A DNA stretch of 64,000 bases from Phallus indusiatus (Eukaryota; Basidiomycota; Agaricomycetes; Phallales; Phallaceae), in NCBI GenBank assembly GCA_027605045.1, contig JAQFWX010000044.1, forward strand, positions 268,111 to 332,110. The letters are read 5' to 3'. Positions 36,029 through 47,257 of the stretch are shown piece by piece (positions within the stretch are counted from its first letter, which is position 1; each line of letters opens with the position of its first letter). A model generated the notes under the pieces. The model had not been told where the DNA came from. It saw only the letters and a list, made by a program, of their open reading frames with translations, and searched no databases. The position numbers were made by a program, and so were the translations under genes.

Positions 36029-36334
36029 ATGGTTATTTTCTTCTCTTTCATCTCAAGCTGCGGCTCAGTCGCTTTCCTTGCAAAAGCTTTGACTATTATC
36101 TCGTTTCGTGGTAAAGCTCGCTCATGGGATGGTTTATTTCTCCGCGAGCGTATACCTTCGGTAAGTGCTTTGCGTGCTAAAGACAAAAAAAAGGAACCCA
36201 TAAGAACTGATCGATGATTTTTCTCCTTTTAGGATGGGGCCAGAGGCTGGAAATTTCGTGGCTACACATATAGCAGTATCGATCTTGTTGGAAAATGGCG
36301 CGGGACGGGAATACAATTTGATGCATCGGGATGG
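36029..36334 (+). pseudogene. F-box-protein-like exon pair, best-preserved copy
   Basis: Exon a (to 36160) reads AKALTIISFRGKARSWDGLF, then LRERIPS. A 72-nt GT-AG intron (36161-36232) follows, then exon b (36233-36334, 34 codons) reading GWKFRGYTYSSIDLVGKWRG and ending at a new donor, gtgagt. Both junctions are phase 0. The pattern resembles the C-terminal region of many agaricomycete F-box proteins (SWDGL..., W-F-GY...D/NFVGRWR), but no F-box itself is present and I see no upstream or downstream exons. It looks like the surviving part of a broken gene. The copies at 7 kb, 24 kb and 46 kb are worse. Confidence 0.4.
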
Positions 36335-37510
36335 GTGAGTTTGCAAGTTGTTAAAGGTCGTTGGACGGAGAGTTTACGACATAAATACCCTTTGAAGATG
36401 TCTGCAACTACGAGCTTGGACACCTGATGTTAGATGCTAGGCTTCAAGCTTCAAGATCCAAGCTTGAGTTGTAAAGTCCTTTCGTCCACGACGGACGTGA
36501 TGATCATCCGAACTCCTTTCTCAATGAACGGGGTCAGATCACGAGCCACCGAAGCGACATTCCCCAGTCACCATTCCAAATACGAAACTAAATGAATTCC
36601 GCGTAAGGTGATGGGAATTAGTTACCAGTGTTTATGAATACTGGTCGACCTTGAAGACTTACCCAAGAAAAAGAAGAAATGTCCCACTTTTTCTGAGGTT
36701 GCTCCCCCGCAATAAACTCAGACTTAAGCTTAAACGTTCAATGATAAATGTTAAATGTCACCACGCGGGTCGTCGCAGTTCCGATACCGCTTCAGTGCTT
36801 GTGTCAGAGTCGGATTACACTCTTATTCTGTGAGTCGTTGAAAAGCTGTGGCTGCATGTTTCCAATCGCATAGCTCATCACACCTTGATCAGGCATCAGA
36901 TAGATTATCCAATATGTATCGGACAAAGCTAGCAAGGATCCGAGCACGGCCATATTTGATTAGGAAGAGACATAGCACTTTTAGGGGTTCAACTTAGGTC
37001 TGCGATCAACGTCAATTTTGTGCTGTCATCCTTTTTGATGCCCTGTTCATAATTGGCCGTCGTTTACTCGGAAGGACTAATAGACCGCCAAGCACAACCC
37101 GAGCCACCAGGTCCTTATTCTACCTATTTCAATTATGCTATCCGCACAGCTTTGTCTATCTGACGAAACCCAACGAACGTGTACAGCTTCAATATTAATG
37201 AATTGGTGGCATTGAATCACCCGCGTTGCTTCTCACCAGCTATGCCTTACATTCACTGGAGCCAACCCCTTCCTGACCGCGAATGTCATCGCGAACCATC
37301 GCTACACACTATCGCTCTGCTTCAATCTACGAATCGCAGGTCTCATTGAATGTTCTACCAGTGCTGACGGAGACGCATTGTACCATATCGTTGACGGCTG
37401 CATGCTCTCACATCTTGCAACAGGTAATCCAGAAAACGAACGCGTGTTTCCTCACATTGATCCCAATTCTGACGTGGTTCGTTCTCGTTGTGAATGCGTC
37501 TCTATACCTC
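36335..37510. repeat. Intergenic module T, copy 2 of 2
   Basis: Collinear with 24170-25369. Contains the frameshifted counterpart of the 24879-24667 frame. Nothing else is recognised. Confidence 0.6.
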
Positions 37511-37649
37511 CATAAACAGCGAGTCGCTGTACCGTGGACTTTAATGAAGAAGCCAAGGCTTAGATTGCCTCGATCAAACCGGCGTCGCGAATATGCAGGC
37601 TGGTCATGAACGAATGAATACCTATATCCTCCCATACTCTAAATGGAGC

Positions 37650-38399
37650 GAAATGATTTTTTTTGGAATGTGGATTGGCTCATCCTGATTGGACAGGTGT
37701 GATGTTTCAAGGCGAGAAATATTGAAGCAGAACATCCAACACATGGATTCGAGACAACCTGGCTGATCTAACAGGTCGATTTAGTACTCATACAATTTTT
37801 CGCCGACTTGTTGCTCCTTCTCAAAGATTTCCTCCGCCATGAAGAGTGGCGTGTTCGCCGGTGATGATTCCTTCAATTTGCACTCCCGCAGGTTCGAACG
37901 AAAACTTCGTTGGTGATGAATCCCAGCCGGACAGCGTCAACGGTATGGTATGCTCCATTTTTCTCAAAACAGACATCTCGTTGACTGGCGCATCAGTCAT
38001 ATGAGTCGTCTCGGGCCAATCAAATTGGATTAGTAGGCTTCCTGCGTCAATTTGGAGATTTTGGCATTGTAAACTTTTGACATACATGCGCATGTATGTA
38101 TGTACATCGGGTACACCCTGCAAGAACATGCAAATGCTAGCGAATCGGAAAGTTTACGCTTTTCTCAACAACCTAGTACACACAATGTTAGAGAGAAGGT
38201 CAAGTGTGCTGGCAGGATTTCTTAACTCGTTCTTCAAGCTTGTGGCGGCGTATATAGGGACGGCACCTCTGGAAAGTTCCTGTCACTCATTTCGGGATAA
38301 ACACGTCTGGTAACTCATCCCCGTACCTTGTTTCGCGAGCAAGCCTGTTTAATTTACACAAAACAAAAGAAAACTGCCAATAGTGTTCGCGGAGTGTGA
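37650..38399. repeat. Degenerate copy of the secreted-protein block
   Basis: The stretch near 38040-38160 (gtcaatttggagatttt, catacatgcgcatgta, cctgcaagaacatgca) matches 20585-20690 and 58695-58800. The part near 37860-37960 is related to 9950-10080. No signal-peptide exon and no intact frame remain. Confidence 0.5.
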
Positions 38400-39108
38400 T
38401 CAAAGTCCTTTTACGCTCGCTCACAATTTGGTGAGATACTTCCAGGCAACGCGACAGCACTATGACTAGCTAGGTTCGAAAATGTTCAAACGCGGCGGCT
38501 TGTTCAAATGTGGCTTGGACAGCGCGACCTGCCCCACTCCCATCCCAGTACCAACTCTGTTTTCACCTCCTGTTGTCGCGCTCTGAGGTCAGGTGGGACA
38601 ACAGGAAGGATGCGGCTTGGAAGCAACTTGTACATAATCCAGCATGGGGGTGAAGGGTCTGGGGCAGCCTGCAAGTGCCGGAACAATTCATCCAGGCTTG
38701 GGGCGGGTGTAGGAGAATTTTTGACAATGTACTTTATTCAATATATCACTTTTTCCTGCTTGGCGTCGAGCCCCAATGGCACTGCAAGTATTTTTGCAGC
38801 GCTACAACCGCTTGAAGACCTGTGCGCTCGCGGTAGCGGATTCTAACTCGACTCTGAACATCCCGATTGTTGGGCCCGATTTCAAAAATCATCAAACTTG
38901 TAATTGGATTTTCATGTTCATGTGTTTTGGTTTTAGATCTCTGAGCGCGCGCGAAATAATACTTATTATAACGTGCTTCTCAACTTGAAAGTCGACAGAG
39001 ACATGTCAAAGTAAATACCATTCTTTGTCAATCGTATGGATTGCTCAGTAGTACAAATTAGATACAGTATCGTACAAATTACATTTGTTGTACGTTCGAT
39101 TTGGACCC
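38400..39108. repeat. Module U: 3' flank of NLR4
   Basis: Collinear with the 3' flanks of NLR2, NLR3 and NLR5; for example cgtgcttctcaacttgaaagt near 38972. No gene is seen. Confidence 0.65.
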
Positions 39109-42100
39109 TCATTCATCTCTGAATCCACATTGTGTCCAATTAGTACCGTGTACGAAATTTGTGAAATTTAGTTTTGTATAATATCGATACGGCATATACG
39201 CCATGCATGGAAGCCAAAGCCGTTCTCTCATCTTTGCCGGAATCCAAAACAAAAGCTCACCCTCCAAACCCTTAACCCATCCATCATCATCGGGCTTGGC
39301 GAGAGGAGAAAATGAAGCTTTTTTCCAGGCCGTTAATGCATAATTTAATGTCTCTGTCTTGTTGGATATCGGTGTTCTGAATGTCGCTGAGTGAATCGCA
39401 TTGAATATAAGTGATAATACACTTACCTCTCGATATCGGAACCATCTGAGACTGCGGCAAGCAGTGAAGGAATCTCGTACAGAGGAAACATCATCTCACA
39501 GGTATCCAAGTCCCAGACATAACAATCCCCATACGGTCGAGCTATTACTAGATGGTTTTTGTTCAATGATAGGGTTTCTATCCATGTACATTCTGGGAGC
39601 GGAAAATGAATTGTTTTGGTAACCATGGTTTTGGATTGTATGTTCCAGACATCTAGAAGTCCAGTATTCCCCTCAGAGCTTGCCTTAGATGCTATTATAA
39701 CTCGTTTCGAGTCATTGGAGAAGCAAAATTTAATGTCTTCGTCTGATCGACCTAACGACGGGCCAGTGAGCAGGGTTTCGGTGTCTACGTCGAAGAGTTT
39801 GATTTCGTCGCCATCAACCCATGCCATATACTTCCCGTTGCTCGATCGTCGTCTTTCAGGAAAGCGGTGTGAGAATGGAATCGAGCTCACTCTTGTTCCC
39901 GTTAGATCCAATATTTCGACACCGTAGTCTGATGCACGTACGAGATGTTTTTTGTTGGCAGAAATGTCAATCGGATAGTTAGACTTTGGTTTGACTGTAA
40001 ATATTTCCCTCACTCTGTCACCTGATTCCAATTCCCAAACTTTTAATTCAACATTAACACAGCCATGAGTCAGACTGACAGCAAACCGAGTACCTCGCAC
40101 GGGGAGAAGGGAATACCGATTATACGGCAAGTCGATTGGACCATAAACCAATTGGCGGGTATGACTATCCCATATCGAAATCGTTCTTTTACATCCCGAA
40201 ATAACATAGTTGTCCAACCACAACAGTGCGATGATTGAATGGCCTGATCCATCTATAACAATCTCGCCTTCTTTTTCAGACCAGAGACAGAGTCCGCGCC
40301 TGCTGGCGTATGCCACGCACACATTTTCCTCGTCGGCATAAACATCCACAGGTCCTTTGGCTTGAAGTTCGGCTTCAAAGATCGTTGTCATAATATCTGA
40401 GACTTGAAGGCAACACTCCTTGAGATCCGTCCTATACCAAAGAATGAGATATGAACCCCGCTGCCAGATTCCATACACATCCCAGATTTTATTGTTGTGT
40501 GGATGATTAGGTTCTATGGATTTATCCCATTGTTGAACGTAAAGTGAGTTTGTATCGCCAGATGCGTACAATGCAATTACTCTGGAATCATGTAAAAACC
40601 CTAAACCATGTTCGAGATGGTCTACATAGGATTGACTGATTAGTTCTCCTGTAGACACAATCCAAATAGAGTACATTCCGGGGAAGATAGATATGATATA
40701 TTGATCATCAGGGGACAGGTGGACGTCTCTGACGGGTGGCCCATGTCGAATTTCGGTGACTTTAGTGTTTGTTTGTAGATTCCAGATCTCTATCGCAGCG
40801 TCACCCCGGTTCGGGCTGAATGCAATGTAGCTGTTACTGAGTGTCAGCTTCCATGAATTATGACAGGGGATGACGTGCTGCGTCTGGTTTCTAGTATTCC
40901 ATGTGCACACTGCATCACCCAAGTCATCAACTCTCCGGCCTCTAATATCCCATTCATAAACGGCAATCCAATCTCCGTTGGGAGAAATGACAGGAGGAGA
41001 GGGATCCGCTGAATTTTCGAAGCGTTTGACCACCTGACGGCTTGGCCGATCGAATACTACAAGTATACCCTTTCCCGTCCGCCAGACTATAGATCGCCCG
41101 TCCGAAGAGATGGCACAATAACGACACTTGTCACCGATTATCTGCCCATACATCTCTGTCTCTGTTTCCTTTGTCCTCATATTCCACGTCAGGATATTAC
41201 CGTCCTCACCACAGCAGTAAATCAATTCACCATCAGGGGAAAATACGACGCCGGAAATCGAAAAAAATCGATCTTTGTAAGTCGGACGGCAAACTTCCCT
41301 CACCCCCGTTACATAGTTCCATACATAAAAACCGAAGCTAAACCCGGTTGCAGCACATTCACCTTTCGGAGAAAAGGTAAACGTCTTCCAATCATCTTTA
41401 TTTTTTTGCATGAATCCAACTTTGCGTGAAGAGCTGACAGGTTCACCAACATCGAACGAGAACAGCCCAGGATACCTTTCAAGATACTTTCTCGATACAA
41501 ATGAACTCCGCGGGGCGAGGGGAAGTGCCGAGATATATAGATGTGGTGTGCTTTCTTTGATTATCTTTCCGAAATCAAATACAAACGTCCACGCATCCAT
41601 CGCATTTTCAGCCAGGTCACCATCTACATGCTACTACCTGTTTCAACTATCAAAGGCTGTAACAGGTAAAGGATCACCCACTTTACACCAATTGACTATT
41701 TCTCGCATTGCTACGCAATCTCCCTCCAAGCCAACCTGTAACGCCTCTAGCAAACTTAGCACCTCAAAGTAATACATGAGTTTGTTGTCCATCAATGTTC
41801 GGACTGCACGAATCAGTTCTACGCTAACGGGCGAGGATCGGAGATGAAAGGTCCAAAAACGACATGAATACGATAAATGGAACGGAATGGCCTCCTTGAC
41901 GCGCGAACGGAGATCGGGCACATCCATGTTGCGCAGATGTGATGTCTCAAGGTGACAAATATTGAAGCAGAGCATACAATTCATCACTTTGAGACAACCA
42001 AGCGTCATTTGGCTGTGGTCTGACGTGTTGATGTAGTATTCATTCATTTTCTCGCCAACTTGTTGGTCTTCCTCAGAGATTTTTTTGGCCTTGAAAAAAT

Positions 42101-44560
42101 CAAATAATGAGGTGTGAAGAGGTTGTACCAGAGTAGAATTGGAAGAATCATGAACCCCGGAAAACAGTGAACCGAACGGGCCAAGTGTTGACTTGATAGT
42201 TTGAATATCCTCAAAGATATTTTGTAGCGTGTCCATTGAGAGGGGTTCTTGCGCAGTTATAATAGCGCCTACTACCGTCTTGAACCTTTCTTTGAACCTA
42301 GGGCGCCGAGATTCTGGTTGGCTTGATATAATCTGATGATATAGTTCATATAGTGACAAGGAAGAGTCTGACACGCAAGTTTCCCATCTTTCCCGTATGA
42401 GTTCTTGATCTATGACGGTAGGATCAATAAACCTGCAAGCTGTCTGAGCCCATTGGAAAAGACCTTGAGCTTGCTCGGCTAGTATACTGCGCCAGTTTTT
42501 GTCTATGCTGTCCAGAGTTGACGATATTCGATTTAAACGCCCCGAGACATAGGCTTTGATATCATGATATGTTTCCTTCGAATCAATATCGCCCATTCGT
42601 TTACGTGAAATACCGGATTTTTGGCATTGGTACTCGATGTCCTGTTCAGGGCGGGTGGTGACAATGATACGATAGTTTTTCGGAAGCTCCGTCCATCTGC
42701 CAAAAAGGATTTCCAGTATTTTTTCGCGTTCGCTACGGTCTCCACTTTCATCCAGCGCGTCCACAACGATGACTACCGGCCCAATAGTTGCTATGTTTTT
42801 GGAGGCCTTGATAATAAGTTCGTTGAATTGCTTTTCCGGATCATCGGTCTTCCGAATTGCAGTGTTATTAGTGACAATCTCAGTCAATCCTTTTCGCCAC
42901 GAGGCATCACTATCCGCCAGGTCAAGCGATATAGTGCTAAAAAGACAATTCCGTTTGTTTGGGGTACTCTTGTTGAAACAGAACATGGACCCGAGTCGGT
43001 TTTGCGCTTTGAACATTTCAGCGATGGTATGCGCTATCGTCGACTTCCCTACTCCCGCTTGTCCGCTCACGACAAGGATCTGTGGCGATGCGTCGTCGTT
43101 GATATGATCCAGTATATCCTCAATGAACGTTTTGCGAGTTCCCGGTAGGCATTGTTTTCCGGGTAGAGGGGTAGTCCCGTCATAGAGCATATCCTTGAAT
43201 AAAACCGAAGCAGCTTATGAAATAAAATCATAAATGATTGATAATGGTATATATATGATCAGATATGATCATGTAAACATACTCAGTTCGCCGATATCCT
43301 CACGCACACGAAGTGTTACAATGCTCGTTTCAAGATTGACCGAATTTTTCATAATTTCCATAAGGCGGTTAAACATGTCGTTGAAATCTTGCATCTTGCG
43401 GTCCGCACTCCCGATGATTCCTTTCAACGTGTTATGGACTAGAACTCGATAATCAGACATGATTGTACAATTCCAAAACATCGAGAGAACAACAACCTGC
43501 ATCTTCCGCACAATATGCTCGTATAAAATACGCGCATTCAGTGGTTTGCCGAACCACCTTGGAAAGTGTCTCAGACTGGGTATTGGTAAGCTCAGGTAGC
43601 CGTTTCGCATCTGTAATGTATTTGTAAACTTCCTCCAGTTTGTCGCATAACTGTTTAATCTTATCGTCGCGATTTTTTTTTGCGATGATCGTCTACCAAA
43701 TTCAATATGTGTAGCTCGGTGTGTTAACGAGAACAAAGACATAGTTCTACCTTAGGAATAACAGACAGTACACTCCAAGCCACCTTCACATAAGGGCTTA
43801 TCTGGAAAATAACTTGAGAAAAGGAAGAAGGTATGTTTGCTAACGGAACTACCTCGGAAATTTCATCTATTACTTCCATAAAAACCTGAAATTTGTCGAG
43901 GAACGATGACCATATCTCCTCATTATCATTGTAGACCTGCGCCGCGGAGGTGATAAGATCGGCGCCCTTAACCGAGTCATCCAGATTCCTTAGGTTTCCT
44001 GACCCGGCTATTGCTCGTTGTACCGCGTCCAAAACGACGTCGGACGATTTCTCGATCTTGAATGTCAATTGACAATTTCCGTGAATGTCTAATTTACATG
44101 ATCCTGCGATCATCTGAGTGACAGACTAATGGCGATGCTTCCGATGATCGAACTGACCAGAACTGTTGTGCATCTCGAGTAGATCAATGACCCGGCTGTC
44201 GAACGAGTCAGTTGTGATATCCTTTGGAAATCGTTTTTGATAGACAGTAAAAGTTAAGCGATTGTGTTCAGTGACTTCACCGGCACTACATTGGGATGTA
44301 AGGTGACATCGAAGGATTGTAGTCTCTGACATACAGAAAGAAAGACTCGTCCCAGGTTATGCAGGAATCACCTTTCCCAAACTTGCTTGCCCTGGCCTCG
44401 CTGCCGTATTTAATCACTATCTGGAACTCGGGGTTGGGCTTCCATCGTTGTGAAGGTTTAGTCAAGCAAACATCTTCATTCCTGGATGAGATAAATTGGA
44501 ACTTGAATGAAAAACCTCATAATTACCGGAAATTATGATACCCTCTGTTGAAGTAGCCAT
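39109..44560 (-). CDS. NLR4: C2-like/NACHT/WD40 NLR, type A, frameshift in C2 exon
   Basis: Exons on the minus strand: 44560-44527, 44473-44158, 44103-43853, 43801-43751, 43692-43497, 43444-43283, 43213-41682, 41630-39427 and 39376-39109. This is the sister of NLR2, with start MATSTEGIIIS, NACHT Walker A SGQAGVGKST, Walker B VVDALDESG, a WD40 exon starting MDAWTFVFDFGK and a terminal exon with GELLFWIP and FVHGTNWTQC. Exon 2 is 20 nt shorter than in NLR2. After FFLYVRDYNP the frame must change to reach the conserved LTFTV strand, so the full-length reading frame is broken at about 44305. An internal ATG at 44332 is in frame with the rest and would give a protein lacking the first half of the C2 domain. 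From exon 3 on, all phases agree. Confidence 0.85.
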
Positions 44561-44929
44561 GAAAAAAACTGAGCACTGTGATTGAGATCTGGGGAAGGTG
44601 AAAAGCTGTGCTTGGGCGCCATGAACATGATTTGAACTAGAACCTCCGGATTCAGAGTTCGCATCCACTATGAAGAGCTTTAACTTCTGTCCCGTCCTTC
44701 GAATTCAATGGTGCGCAATAGCATGATCTCGAATATGGTGGGAAGCTGCCTCAAAACAGAAGCCCTGACACAATGATCAGCCGCCGACATCTACGAATCC
44801 TGAATCAGGTTTTAAGGAGGTTTGAAGGCTAAGAGTATTCTGACACGCTTTCAGAGCTTGGTGAAATACTTAGGCTTCAGCTTCAATGCGGTCGCATTAT
44901 AAAACACGCAAAGCGTACCTTGTATATTT
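44561..44929. other. 5' flank of NLR4
   Basis: A short flank partly similar to that of NLR2, containing tctacgaatcctgaatcagg near 44791. It leads directly into module P/Q. No gene is seen. Confidence 0.5.
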
Positions 44930-45770
44930 GACCTAAAGGACAGGTCTCTAAAATGACCTTCTTTTCAAGTCTCCTTTTGCTTTGTTTTGAACCCGACGTG
45001 AACCCTTATGATGTCTTGCGAACGAGGTATCGACGTCTTGAAACTGTCTTGAAACTGTCTTGAAATTGTCTTGAAATTGACCTTGAGCAGATTACGTCAT
45101 CGGCTTGACACCGTCTAAACTCCAATCTAAGGTCACTCGTGTCCACCGACCTCAGGCTGATACTCCAGCGAACAAAGAAGTAAGAGAGACTCTTGTTCTA
45201 CATCTAGTCTTAATACTATATTTATATTTATATCCCGGCCATTAGACACAGGTACCAACGCAGATTGGACTAAAATTTGCAGTCAAGATGGATTTATTTT
45301 CACAATCACGACCATACGCGAAGCTGCAAATGGCGGTGGCTTGTTGCTTGACATGCTAGGACGTGCATGCATTATTTTCTTATATTTATCCGTTTCTTAA
45401 CCCTCAAATTTGCTCCTAACGAAAAGGTATTTTGTGGGATTTGCTGAAGTCTCGTCGAACATGCATATTCATTCATGAATTAAATCTGCCAATTTGTCAA
45501 CCTATTCGGCGGTGATTGGCTTCTCATTTCGGTTTTCTACTCTTATAGACGTGTCATTGCAACAGACCATCGGCCCTCGAAGTACACTACGACAAAGCTA
45601 CAGCGGAATAAGAAATCCACGATTTCCAAGAGAGAATTATACCCCAAGTTAGCGTTGGAATTGTAAGCACGCATTTTTTTAAAAAAACTCAACATAGATC
45701 CTACTATCACATGTCATAATGGCAACAGAATATCTTGAAACGAGTGCCGGAATAGCACCAGCGCGATCGC
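44930..45770. repeat. Intergenic module P/Q, copy 4 of 5, truncated
   Basis: It starts at aggacaggtctctaaaatga and keeps the TYSDW-type stretch in altered form near 45250-45330. The small ORF is cut after about 14 codons (near 45765), where the sequence jumps to module S. Module R has been lost. A short tandem repeat, cttgaaactgtcttgaaac, lies near 45040-45075. Confidence 0.6.
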
Positions 45771-46165
45771 GTTGAGACGAACAAGTCATCAAGCAAATGG
45801 CATGATGGGATTGACCTCGGCTTGGAAGATGCGTGGGATGGCGAGGGCAGTGATTAGTCGTTGTTGGGACACGGCGTTTAGGATATCATTCTCACAGCTG
45901 AGGTTACCTTCTTCTCTTTCATCTCGAGCTGCAGCTCAACCATCTTCCCATAGGTCGAACCTTACTTTTGCAAAAGCTTGGACCACCGTCTCGTTCCGTG
46001 GTAAAGTTCGTTCGCGGGATGGTCTATTTGCCCGTGAGCGTATGCGTTTTGTAAGCGCTTTGCGGGCTAAAGACCAAAAGAACCCGTACGATCTAATCGA
46101 CAAAGCATGCAAGACTTTCTGCCACCTTCAGCTACAGGCTAACAAGTGTTTTCCTGGCCCGTAAA
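45771..46165 (+). pseudogene. Intergenic module S, copy 4 of 4
   Basis: The plus strand stays open at 45772-46164 and includes MRGMARAVISRCWD and FAKAWTTVSFRGKVRSRDGL, the F-box-like exon a. The donor after RMRF is changed and exon b is absent. The sequence runs into module U at about 46170. This is a remnant. Confidence 0.4.
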
Positions 46166-46810
46166 AGTCAGTATAAAGAGCTGCTAGTTAATCCCGGTAC
46201 CAACGCTGTTTCTACCTCCTGTTGTCGCGCTCTGGGGTTAGGTGGGACAACAGGAAGGGTCCAGCCCCATGCTGGATTGTGGACAAGTTGTTTCCGGGGT
46301 AAAGGGTCTGGGAGCAACTGCAAGTGCCGCAACAACCCATACAAAAAAGCCTGAAGCGTGTGTAGAAGAATTTTTGACAATGTACTTCATTCAATATACC
46401 ACTTTCCTGCCTGGCATCGAGCCCCAATGGCACTTTGCAAGTTTTTTGCAATGCACTCTTTGCTGAAACCGCTTGAAGACCCGCGCGCTCACTGCGATGG
46501 CGGATACCACTTCGACTCTGAACATATCAACTGTTGGGCTCAATTTTGGAAAACATCAATCTTGTTGTTGAATTTGTGTTTGTTTTTAGATCTTTGAGCG
46601 CTTGCAAATAAGCCGGGATAATAATTAGCATAACGTGCTTCTCAGCTTGAAAGTCGACAGAGATGCAAAAGTAATTACCATTCTCTGTAGATGGTATGTA
46701 TTGTCCAATAGTACAAATCATGTACAGTCACATCATACAAAGTGCATATGTTGTACATTGGGTTTGGACTAGTAAGTCGTTTCTGCATTGTGTCCAATTA
46801 GTACCGTGTA
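46166..46810. repeat. Module U: 3' flank of NLR5, outer part
   Basis: Matches the other NLR 3' flanks. Its right end (about 46755-46811) is a second, incomplete copy of the end of an NLR last exon (attgtgtccaattagtaccg). The real NLR5 end lies beyond the insertion at 46811-47185. Confidence 0.6.
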
Positions 46811-47185
46811 CGAGTCCGATAGTTCCGTACCGGTGACCCTTACCGGGTCCGAGTCTGACAAGCAATTGCTTTCCCGTAGACGCTAGAATGCGTTCGGTAC
46901 TCATGTCAGACCAATTCAGAGATGGTTGGTGAATCTATCAACGAAATCTTTGGTGTCGGTTCGTATGGAACGTAAAACAAGGATGTATTTGAAAGTTCGA
47001 TCTGGTAGAATAAACATTGATACTTCGAAACAGGAAGTATCAATATCATATTTGTCATTGATATCATATCAATGACGAAGCCTCAATGTGTATAAAGGTC
47101 GACAGATAACATAATGGCGAGGGACAGAATGGGCTCGCAAACCTGTAATTTGAGTTCCAGCTTGATACGAGGAATTTGAAGCGAT
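46811..47185. repeat. Inserted copy of part of the secreted-protein block
   Basis: Closely matches 19705-20045 and 57835-58150 (gtccgatagttccgtaccgg, ggaacgtaaaacaa and cttgatacgaggaattt landmarks) and stops just before the promoter of the secreted-protein gene. The flanking sequence on both sides repeats: about 125 bp ending gtaccgtgtacga occurs at 46689-46813 and again at 47180-47300. It may have entered by recombination or as a mobile unit. Confidence 0.6.
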
Positions 47186-47257
47186 GGTATGTATTGTCTG
47201 GTAGTACAAATCATGCCATTATACAATTTGTATTCGTTGTACATTTGGTTTGGACCA

